Below are positions 1-8,617 of a stretch of DNA of 10,633 nucleotides, piece after piece (positions within the stretch are counted from its first letter, which is position 1; each line of letters opens with the position of its first letter). The stretch spans positions 1 through 10,633 of the forward strand of contig JABVXU010001074.1 in NCBI GenBank assembly GCA_013365365.1. Direction: 5' to 3'. The notes beneath the pieces are model-generated. The model was not told the DNA's origin. It was given only the letters and a program-made list of their open reading frames with translations, and did no database searches. Both the position numbers and the translations under genes were made by a program. The stretch comes from Cruorifilaria tuberocauda. Its lineage: Eukaryota > Nematoda > Chromadorea > Rhabditida > Onchocercidae.

Positions 1-627
1 GTTTGTAATTTAAGATTGACTGCTTAATTATCACTCTAATATTGCTCTTTGCTTTCGAACTATTCTAAGTTTTCTTTTTACGAATGTTCGTAAAAATATT
101 GCATTAATTAGGTCATATGCTTTGAAGTAAAATAATAAATGATCTCAAAAAGCATGAAAAATAAAAATCATTTGAACTACCATTTTATATAAGTTAAGTT
201 TTACTGAGTTATTTGAATGTCATTTTTAATAAGTAACACCTGCGTAATTTAGAGATTACTAGAGTTATGCTTCAACATTTCAAGCACTTATTTAATTATT
301 GATATGATCCTAGTAAAGAGTTGCATAACGTGAGATGAAAGTTTTTCAGCTTATTTAAAAGAGTGAGTGAATGAGGATGGAAGAGTTTACTCAGAAAGTA
401 TACACTCTTTTGTTTCATATTTTATGATATCATATATATTTTTCTATTTATAAGTAACTTCAAGCTCTCAATACTCTTTAATGAAATTGTAAAATTAACT
501 TATTTTAAGATCTTCATTCAATTCAAATTTTCAAAACGTGAAATGTTGGAATAATTCCGATAATTAACTTTTCGTATTGATTACTAAATTGTTACCTTCA
601 AAGCATCTTAAAGTATGAAAATTTCAG
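1..627. other. A+T-rich 5' flank of gene A
   Basis: No gene is visible here. The stretch is A+T-rich with many stops in all frames and no long open frame. It must contain the promoter of the plus-strand receptor gene that follows, but I recognise no TATA box or transcription factor site with confidence. Its one useful landmark is the TTTCAG at its right edge, described separately. Confidence 0.4.
616..627 (+). promoter_or_regulatory. Candidate 3' splice acceptor (trans- or cis-) upstream of gene A
   Basis: The sequence TGAAAATTTCAG ends 64 bases before the first ATG of gene A and fits the nematode acceptor consensus TTTTCAG. Nematode mRNAs commonly receive a spliced leader at such a site. 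The bases right after it (CATTGGAACTTC) resemble a block upstream of gene B (CATTGAAACTTC), which supports this being the start of a shared 5' leader. A cis-spliced upstream non-coding exon is the alternative. A second, weaker acceptor (TTACAG, ending at 682) lies nearer the ATG. Confidence 0.35.
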
Positions 628-654
628 ACATTGGAACTTCTAGCTATTTGGTTA

Positions 655-666
655 ATGATAACGTAA
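655..666 (+). other. Three-codon upstream ORF in the gene A leader
   Basis: An ATG followed by two codons and TAA lies 26 bases before the main ATG of gene A, inside the predicted 5' leader. If the leader starts at the TTTCAG acceptor, ribosomes would meet this ATG first, which could dampen translation. Gene B has a longer upstream ORF in the equivalent place. It has no effect if trans-splicing uses the TTACAG ending at 682 instead. Confidence 0.25.
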
Positions 667-691
667 GTGACGCGAATTACAGCGTATCCGG

Positions 692-3224
692 ATGAGCAAA
701 ATGATGGTTCATTCTTATTGTATTATCGCACTGTTCCTAATATTACCTCTAAATTGCCAAGATGTGTACATTTCCGATATTAGAGATCAGTCTCATGTGA
801 TAATGAAATACGTTGCACTTACGCTGTTTTCTATACTTCTGCTTTACGGTATTATTGTCAACGTGCTATTATTGACGGTAATCTACAGTCGGAATAGTTT
901 TTACACGCGAGCATTTATGCTCATCGTATCACAACTTGCTGTTTGTCATTTATTTATGTTTTTAATTCAAGTGGTATATATTTTGCCTGAATTATTGAAA
1001 AGTAAAAGTATTTCAGAGGGTAAGTTATTTTATATTTTACATTTTATATTCTTACAACAAAGATTTCTGGATCATTCACTTATTCCAAATTGATCGTATG
1101 ATAAACTTTATTTCATAGAAAGATGAATGAGCCGTACGTAACAGAAAATTTGATTTCTATCTATAGAGAGCTAAATTCTACGGTTATTTACTGCCTTTGA
1201 ATTTGATTTTTAACTAATGATAATTGATTTCCAATTTTTGATTCTTTTAGTAGCACGAAAAGATTAAGATATGAACTGAGAAATGCAAATTTTAGCAAAA
1301 TCAAAAATATTTTGCGATATCAGATCTTGCAAAATATACTCTTTTGATGGAAAACTATCGTCATGAAGTTCCATGAATTCGATTAAATAATAATCGCTTA
1401 TGATTTAATCTTTAGCTTCAATTAATCATTTTAGTCAAATTAGTTGCGAGAGTTAAAATACCGATAGATAATATACTTTATGGACATTTTAAAATCTGTT
1501 TTAGCATTAATTGTTGTCGCACATTTTAGAACAGAATGTAGCTTGGTTTCATTATATAATATATGATATGAGGAGATTTTTTTCTATTGCTATTCTACAC
1601 TTTACATTCTTGTTGGCTGTTAATCGCTTTATGGTATTTATTTTACCAAAATTCAATGCTTTATTTGAATCAAAGATTCTTTTTCTGCTGGGTCTTATAT
1701 GGTTATTAACGACTGGTAAGATCTATTGAAATTTCCTAGGGAATCTTTTTGAATTATAAATAGGATTTGGCCATTTAGCATTCGACCAAACAGAAATTTA
1801 TTTATTATGCCTTAACATCTTTATTCTTTGTTTTTAACTATTTTACTAATCGTAATATTTTTTAGCTATCTCACTCACATATTATTACTATTGTACTTCA
1901 AGATTCTATGCTTCGATTTTGAGCTGGAAAGTAACTTGTACAACGCAGCCAGGAAAAATTTTCAAACGGTAACTATTGTATCGTTTGATTGGAAAATATT
2001 TGAAATATCTTAAACACGGCTTCATACCACACTTTGTTCCATTTATGATTCCCCGCTTTATCAATTTCATGAAAAAAGGCTTAAATTATGGTGATTAATT
2101 AAGGAAGATGAGAAAACGTGATAAATGATTTGGAAGCTCTTTTCTTTTCGATGCCAAAATCATAATTTTTTTTCACTAAAAGACAAAAAAATATTTTCTA
2201 TAATTCAATTTTATCTTACCGGCAGGAGGCCAAAAATTACCGGCTTAAGGATGTTTCAAATTTTGAACTATAGTAGATCTACCTGTAAATATTGCAATGA
2301 TAAACAAGCAATTTATCGTTTTGTTCAATATTTCAAATAAAGGTGAACTGAAGAGCTTCAAATTAGGTTCCGCAAATTGGGTTTAATGCTCCGAAGTATT
2401 AGGCTATTTTGCGTGTTGATATTTTAATACATTTTTTACAGTAACAGTAACTGAAAAATTTTTCTCGATGCATAATATACTTATTAGATAATATTAATTA
2501 TTACTGACTGCCTTTCAGATGTTATCAAATATGGAAAACAACTTTACCTATTCTTATGTTCGTTTTATACATTCCGATATTTTATAATATCCGACATAAA
2601 CGTCATATTGCTTTAAATAGCAATCGTAAGGCTGGATTATCATTTTTTTTGTTTTGTTTTATAAGATAGAAATGAGACACAAATTATTTTATCTTTCTAT
2701 TATATTAAGATATAAATTCATAAGATAACGCAAGATGATTTACTGATTTTCTTTGAAGTCAGTTTGAAATAAATCTTTTTAATTTCTCAATTCACTGGTT
2801 CTTCATACTTTTTTTGATTTATAATTTCTAACTAAGTAATGAAGTGAATTTAGAAGTTTCAAGATCAGTTGCTAGACGCTCAACAAATATGTCTGAAAAT
2901 AACAGTTACGAAAGGTCCATGCTAATTCAAGCAGCGATATCGTGTATCGCCATGGAAATCGAAGTAATTTTTCGCAAGTTTTTGCCAATGTCTATGGTGA
3001 AAATTTTCGATCAGAGAGCTTTTATTCCATCAAGAATTGCCATCAATTGTTATATTATTTTCAACTGTTCTGTACTTCCTACTATATTTTTCATTTACAG
3101 TAACCGAGCTCGTAATATTTTAAAGCAGAAATTTTTACGCTTAGTTTCGAAAGATAGATCCGTGACGACTACGAACACTGTTAAAATGAATACACAATTC
3201 CGTAAAAAACAACTTAAAGTTTAA
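692..3224 (+). CDS. Gene A: Srx-like nematode chemoreceptor GPCR, five exons
   Basis: Predicted join 692-1019, 1530-1715, 1866-1968, 2519-2625, 2854-3224: 364 aa plus TAA, with GT..AG introns in phases 1, 1, 2, 1. The product should be a seven-helix membrane receptor of the nematode Srx-type chemosensory class. Residues 5-22 are a signal-peptide-like hydrophobic run ending LNCQ. TM1 is about 40-64 (with YGIIVN), TM2 74-98, TM3 about 117-140 followed by N141-R142-F143 in the DRY position and LPKFN at 148-152. TM4 is about 159-176. The second outer loop holds C181 and C196, TM5 is 211-230, TM6 begins around SMLIQAA (263-269), and TM7 is about 303-323 with NCSVLPT. A basic 40-residue tail follows. 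The first ATG is used here; Met5 (704) aligns with the start of gene B and is the alternative, giving 360 aa. Every splice junction agrees with the paralogue on the minus strand. The Srx label rests on remembered family motifs; Srsx or another class is possible. Confidence 0.8.
1020..1529 (+). other. Gene A intron 1 (phase 1)
   Basis: The 510-bp intron runs from GTAAGT after codon GAG-G to CATTTTAG. Joining the exons gives G|AA (Glu) and leads straight into TM3. Intron 1 of gene B sits at the same residue but is only 143 bp. Nothing else is recognisable inside it. Confidence 0.8.
1716..1865 (+). other. Gene A intron 2 (phase 1)
   Basis: The 150-bp intron runs from GTAAGA to TTTTTTAG within TM4. 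Joining gives G|CT (Ala) and the frame ...LLTTA-ISLTYY, which matches V-ISLMEF in gene B. An overlapping open frame running to 2013 in another phase is not the coding one. Confidence 0.8.
1969..2518 (+). other. Gene A intron 3 (phase 2)
   Basis: The 550-bp intron runs from GTAACT to CCTTTCAG and joins CG|A (Arg) just before TM5. It contains an unrelated open frame (2125-2340) with no family features. It also holds an 8-bp direct repeat TTACCGGC at 2216-2223 and 2237-2244, which stands out because it is G+C-rich in an A+T-rich intron. The matching intron of gene B is 97 bp. Confidence 0.75.
2626..2853 (+). other. Gene A intron 4 (phase 1)
   Basis: The 228-bp intron runs from GTAAGG to GAATTTAG in the third inner loop and joins C|AA (Gln). 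The intron holds T-rich runs. The acceptor is less certain than the donor because further AGs lie within 25 bases downstream, but this one gives the right phase and a continuous frame into TM6. Confidence 0.65.
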
Positions 3225-4875
3225 ATAATTGGTAGTTTTTCTATAAACTGAAAAATCTCTAATAATGAAGCAGTTCAGTAACACAAAAATATTTTATGAT
3301 TTTGAAAGATACTGTAAATTATTATTATCAAAAAATCTTTTTCGCTGTAATTGGGTACTATCAAATGATCTGTGATCGTTATGTAATATTATTTCCATCC
3401 AAACAATTGGCTAATTTATTGCTGGTAGTATTCTCGAATAAGTTCTAATAGGATTACCTCAACGCTCGGTTACTACCCCTCAGTACAGAGAATGAGTACA
3501 GAAGTAAAGCCAAGTGATCATTTCTACGCCTGGCAATTTCTGATAATTATAAAATCAACAAGAATAAAACTCTCTACCAAATATTAAACTTTCACTGCGA
3601 TAAGTTTTCTCATGAAATAGAAATCCATAAAAAATCGCAGTACAGAAAAGCTGCAAAATTTCCACGTGATATTTTCTTATATTTATTATTTGTGGTTGTT
3701 ACTACTAGTGGTTCTCACAATTATGTATTATTTGTCTTTGTACATAAGTGGGGTGGATATTGATCAAGCATCATTTCTCCCTTTTCCTCTTCATACATAC
3801 AATCAGTTACTTATACTAATTCAAATGATCTTGTGATTTTCATATTATCAAGTATGTATTGGTTCTTATTGGATCTGTGTTCAATATTACCCACTGGAAT
3901 AAATATGTATTGTACTAGGACATGAGAACAGTAAGTATGACTTTTAATCTCCTTACATTTCTCAACTCCAATAATCTATGATTAAAACACCTCCTTCATC
4001 CAACACAAAAGCATTGCTGTAATATTTACATTTCAAATAAAGTTCTCCTTCAAATCCGTTCCACAGTGCGCAGCATATTTTGATGTGAGTCAAGAAGCCA
4101 TAAATAATAAATTCTCGAAAGAAGTCAAGAAAATGAATTTAACAAAGTTGGATCAAACACTGATTAGAGAAGAATAATATCACCAATATGACATATATCA
4201 GGTGAAATCGAAGAAGAAATAATGAAACCAACAAAATTGGCCCAAATATATTTAACAAACTCCATCAAAAAACAAAGAAAAAGAAAAATATACTCACTAA
4301 TTACTTCAAAAGTGCCCAACATACTGGGATTACATTCTTTAAATCTCCATATTCTCATGGATAATTTGCACTTCAATGCTTATTCGTAGAGTTTATCTTT
4401 ACTTCAAATAACTAATCTAAACGCTTCCCATCGTATCGTCAATTCTAAAACCGCTTTCCATGGCTATCAGTCTTTATCCATTACTCGTCTCACAGAAATC
4501 CAATTTCAACGAATTTCTTTCAATGTAATTTTCCCACTTTGTGAATCTCATCCTCACAAATTTTCATCTACAGAAGACTATAACAGTGGTGGTGAAGCTT
4601 AGAACTTCAACAGCCTTCAAGCCACAATCGCTCCTCTGTTAGCTTATTGCTGTTCCTCAAAAATAAAGTTATCATTCCTCTCGTCTTGCTCCACAAGCTT
4701 ACGAATCCCTGTAAGAAAATCTTCCCATCAAAATCATTCTTCACTAAAATCGACAGTATCAGTCTAATTCACTACACTGTCAGCACAAGCCACGTAATCA
4801 AAACAGGATAACTTTGTTGAAATCGGTGTAAATTAATAATTACTTCTAGAATCTACAAGAATATATTTTTTTCTT
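3225..4875. other. Intergenic A+T-rich DNA, no supported gene
   Basis: This follows the stop codon of gene A. I see no AATAAA within the first 150 bases; AATAAT near 3262 is the nearest look-alike. A minus-strand open frame at 4376-4164 is hydrophobic but has no recognisable motif beyond a vague NPSMLGTFEV that recalls a C2-domain strand. Several minus-strand stretches between 4400 and 4800 look slightly richer in codon-like composition but are broken by stops. I support no gene here. Confidence 0.4.
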
Positions 4876-5596
4876 GACATCCGATAGCAACAAATCATTC
4901 CAGATAATTACAACATGTCCCAATTCGTTTTCGACATTTGAGTTTCTCACGGATTATGCATAATTGATAGTTTCATAATCCTTACATTCATTCAAAACTC
5001 TCTTAACTTCAGTTATAGCTTTGGATATCCAGAATTATGAGAAGGTATTGATTCCGGCATAATACCGTTTCTCGCCTGGAATCCAGCGAAACAAACAAAA
5101 ATTTTATCCTTCTTATCACTGCATGAAAAATTCAATATATCTTGAGAGATAAGTTAAATGTGAACCGCTTCGTACAATTCTGAATTTTTTAATCGACTTC
5201 TGGATTTCCAGTAGATTCCATTTGTTTTAGTTTGCTTTAGGACTTTCATCGTTAACTAAAATTCTGTAATATTATTTAACCTGACCTCGTCCTTTCGATA
5301 GGAAATTTAACAGTAAAAATCTTCTTTTCGTTATGGAATTTATGAATTTGAATCCATGCTTTCAGTTGTAATAACTCCTTTTATAGCCTTTCTTATACAG
5401 CTTTCGCTTCTTTCTTCATTTCCATTGAAGTTATATGGTGTAAATTGTAACCACCGTTATAATTAGGTTTCATCCATTTTCCAATCATGATGGTGCTTTT
5501 CATTATATTTCTAATTCTCAAGTTTTATGGTTGCAATACTGGATTGCACTTACCTGGAGTATAACGAAATGAAACAAGAATTTCACCTTTCTCATC
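4876..5596 (-). pseudogene. Possible decayed synaptotagmin-like C2-domain fragment
   Basis: Read on the minus strand, four short pieces in order resemble parts of a synaptotagmin C2 domain, a calcium- and lipid-binding module of vesicle fusion proteins. First, 5596-5554 reads DEKGEILVSFRYTP and is followed directly by GTAAGT; C2 domains of this family open with G-x-I-x-x-S-L-x-Y. Second, 5365-5281 contains KFHNEKKIFTVKFPIER, like the NPxFNExFxFxVPxE strand, followed by GTTAAA. Third, 5118-5075 reads DKKDKIFVCFAGF, a damaged second copy of the opening strand. Fourth, 4938-4876 reads ELGHVVIIWNDLL, like the LGHVxxxWxDL end of C2A. The calcium-binding SDPYVK motif is not seen, and stops separate the pieces. 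I infer a degenerate copy or very diverged exons. The similarity is judged from memory and could be chance. Confidence 0.25.
5075..5118 (-). repeat. Diverged copy of the segment at 5554-5596
   Basis: On the minus strand AGAAGGATAAAA...TTTCGCTGGATTCCAGG resembles AGAAGGATGAGAAA...TTTCGTTATACTCCAGG about 480 bases upstream, with small gaps that shift the frame. It is preceded by a good acceptor (TTTTCATGCAG). This may be a duplicated C2-opening exon in which one copy has decayed. Confidence 0.3.
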
Positions 5597-5791
5597 CTTC
5601 TACTTGGTTTATATAAATTCTTGTAATTGAATCTAATGTGGATGTAATTAAATACCTGAAGCTGGGTCATAAAGTTACAAGCAAATATCAAATACCGTTA
5701 GCTGAACAGTTCCAAGTGTATATAATTATGGAGCTGTTTGGAAATAATATACTGTATTATGTTTTGTTTCTTGGCCCTGAATATCTTAGGA

Positions 5792-5817
5792 CAGAGAGAT
5801 CGATTGCAGTCTCTCTG
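5792..5817. repeat. 7-bp inverted repeat, 12-base loop
   Basis: CAGAGAG at 5792-5798 is the exact reverse complement of CTCTCTG at 5811-5817. This is a possible hairpin with no neighbouring gene to which I can tie it. Confidence 0.35.
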
Positions 5818-5880
5818 ATTTATCAGATATCCATATGATGTTCAGTATTTGTTGTGAAAGCATACAGCTCAAAATGTTTG

Positions 5881-5898
5881 CATACGTAAAAACGTATG
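5881..5898. repeat. Perfect 7-bp hairpin CATACGT-AAAA-ACGTATG
   Basis: A perfect 7-bp stem closes a four-base A loop. It lies about 100 bases from the previous inverted repeat, in DNA without a gene. No T-run or coding neighbour suggests a terminator or a structured RNA. Confidence 0.4.
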
Positions 5899-6236
5899 AA
5901 AATGAAGTATGAGTCATTTCTATTTCTCTCCGACTACATTAAATAAAAACAATAGCAATTAGTAAGCTCAATGCGTCATCAGTATTCAAGATAAAAGCCT
6001 GTTTCAAGCAGAATTCGCCATTCAAAACAAAAGATTTATGCTGCAAACGAGCAATAGGTTGTTATTACTATAAAACTGAAACCGATCATTGATAATTAAT
6101 TCAACGAACTTGTAGAGAGTTCGAAAATCGAAATAATCATATAATATTAAAAAACCTGTTTTGAAAGAATATGATAAACAAATCTGAAATTTACGTTTAC
6201 GGTTATTTATAGTTTACAGAGGATAATTTTGCTTAA

Positions 6237-6256
6237 AATCTCGAAACAACGAGATT
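6237..6256. repeat. Perfect 7-bp hairpin AATCTCG-AAACAA-CGAGATT
   Basis: A perfect 7-bp stem closes a six-base loop. It lies in the gene-free middle region. Like the two hairpins near 5800-5900 it may be fortuitous. Confidence 0.35.
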
Positions 6257-8617
6257 CTTCATATCTCATAACTATTAAGAAGTATTATTCGCTCAAATCT
6301 CTCATGCTTAATTAATTACAAACAAAACATTTCAACATTTCTAATTATGTTATACTAAGTGAAAGCATCTCCAAGCTATTTGCATAATCAAGCGAATTCT
6401 TTTGAATGATTGAATAGTGATAAGCTGCTATACCTTCAATTCATCAGGCTAATTTTTCCGATTACGTCATTCTTGATGTTTGATCAATCCAATGAATGTT
6501 CCCATTATATTTCTCATAATTCGTAAATGATTGCATTTCAAAATTTCTTAATGACTCGTCATTTGTAATGATATCTATAGTAAGCATATTCTCGTTAAAT
6601 AGAAATTGTTTCCATCGATAATTTGCATTTAAGTATTTCTTATCCATCTCGAATGAAATCATTCCAAAATTCTAATCGCATATCTGCCTTCATCGACCTG
6701 TCATACAAACTACTTTTTTATAGCTATTTTGATATCTAATCCTTGTAATCTATTCCTTTTCACTTTTCTGTCCATTTAATTGTAACATAATTTGTCCTCA
6801 ATGACTTTGTCTTTATAAATTATTATGCTACAAGAGGTCATCACCGTGGTTGACAGTTAAGAAAACAATCATTCATTACTGTTTCTCATTAATAAAGTAA
6901 TCTTCTTGCAGTAAATTCAAACGAATCCATCATGGGCATCAATTATAAGAAAAAGTCTAAACCATACTTTTTCAGTGGAAGGAATCAAAGAACGATCTAT
7001 TGATCCAGAATTAAGCGATTGACAATTAGTTGACAATGTCTAAAATGAACTTCTCTTCACCGAAATCAACCTTCACTTAATTTGACTAAGTCACAATCAA
7101 AGGTATCAAATCAAAATCAAAAATTACAACAACGCTTCCTTGATCCGAAAAGTCGAGAAATTATTTTGCTTCAAGTTTTTAGAATTAACAGAATCTTGCA
7201 TCGGAGGAATCGAGATTCCACTCTCAGTAGCAGTAGTACCTGGAAAATTCAAATTTCTGTTTAGAGCGAAATATGCAGTGCTTGTCGGCGAGTGCGAAAA
7301 TTTTTGATATGAAATCTTCATGTGAGCGAAGATTACATAATTAACAGAAGTTGCTTTCCACAATCTTTACTCAGTGTCAGTTTAAATTTTTTATCATACC
7401 CTTTAATTTGTATTGATAGAATATCATCCATGGTTATTTGCTTAGCAGCATTTACGGCCTTGCTATTTTCTCTTAACTATTTCCCCTAATCCTATCATTT
7501 CTTTCTCGTCATGATATGATCTTGTCCAACGATGGAATTGTCTGATAATAACCTTTCCTGATTTATCTTACATGGTTCTTCTTGATTTTAATACATCTAA
7601 TCGGGTAGGAAATCAGTTATTAGCCGATCAATGGGCCTAGTAGTTCCTTTATTTCTTTTTACAGTATTTATCCTTACTTCCTAACTGTTAGCACGACGAT
7701 AATTTAAATTTATAACTTAATTATTCTCATGATATCAAGCTCAAGATACAATCAAATTTTTCCACTATGCAAATACCTGAAGCTATCCCAAGCAATGAGA
7801 AACGGCAACGGAAATGCTTGCTTTTCTATGACATTACTTTATAGCTTACAAATTAAAAAAAACAAACCAGAAATTTCACAAATAAAATCACCAGCCATCA
7901 AACTGATAATTTTATAGTTAATAATTTTCTATAATATAAATTTATATAAAATAGTTTCATGATTATAACGTCCGCATATTGTAAGAATTTCAGATAGGTT
8001 GCGATCTGACAAAAATAAATGAATGCGACTACAGAATTTGAACATCAATGACAGAGTTGATAACAGGATCATGAAAATGAAGCAAAGAAACCGGTGCAAC
8101 TGTTATTCCGTATTATATTCATCTCATCGATATCTCTCGTATTTTTTTACATCGAAGTAATACTAGGAGAAATACAAGAACATAGCAAGAATAGCAATTT
8201 CTTCTTTTTGTTTGTATCGTCCTTTTCTAAGAGCATTGTGTTCATTATAAATAATTATCCAATTCATATTTCAAATTTGATTACTTTTCAGGTAACATTT
8301 CAGACATAGCCAATCAACTACAATAGTAGAAAGTAAAGTAAATTGTAAATTTACGGAAAGTACGAAATAAAAATGAACAGCTCATTAATGTTTTGTCAGA
8401 AGAAAAGATTCAGAAGATATCACTTAGCTGATATATAAACTTATTTAGTTGAACGTACAATCAGTGCAGATTGAAAATTTTAATCACAATATCAGATTAA
8501 TTAACTTTCATTTGGAAATGACAAAAAGTATCACAGTATGAGATTGAATAACAAGAGAATGTAAACTTATAAGTTTGCTAGAGTACATGAGAAACTGATC
8601 GAATTTCCTCAAAACTG

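Larger units (their letters stand above)
5597..8617. other. Intergenic A+T-rich DNA, no supported gene
   Basis: Open frames here (for example plus 5638-5838, 7729-7917 and 8094-8309; minus 6662-6462 and 7363-7124) are short, lack recognisable domains and have the composition expected of A+T-rich DNA. The stretch at minus 7231-7124 starts after a fair acceptor (TTTTCCAG) and stays open for about 36 codons with a mixed, coding-like composition. It has no clear downstream donor or partner exon, so I do not call it a gene. Confidence 0.4.

Noticed and set aside
2125..2340. 71-codon open frame inside gene A intron 3
   Set aside because: It lies wholly in the intron whose borders are confirmed by phase and by the paralogue, has no motif, and is expected by chance.
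4164..4376. Hydrophobic 70-codon minus-strand frame, possibly a membrane protein
   Set aside because: Low-complexity hydrophobic composition is common in T-rich DNA. No receptor motif, partner exon or start context supports it. The NPSMLGTFEV stretch alone is too little for a C2 domain.
6462..6662. 66-codon minus-strand frame, more mixed in composition
   Set aside because: There is no recognisable domain, good acceptor or continuing exon.
7124..7363. Exon-like minus-strand stretch after TTTTCCAG
   Set aside because: It is the best of the remaining open frames, but it ends at a stop without a donor and cannot be joined to another exon. It could be a lost terminal exon, but that is not supportable from sequence alone.
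5650..7784. Shared 14-mer AAATACCTGAAGCT at 5650-5663 and 7771-7784
   Set aside because: The match does not extend on either side. A 14-base match in 10 kb of A+T-rich DNA is not far from chance.
8094..8309. Plus-strand frame with hydrophobic runs, possibly a receptor remnant
   Set aside because: It has no NRF, LPKFN or NCSVLP motif on either strand. The hydrophobicity follows from T-rich codons.
3225..8617. Transposon, tRNA, rRNA or CRISPR in the spacer
   Set aside because: I saw no long terminal repeats, transposase motifs, cloverleaf-like stretches or regularly spaced repeats.
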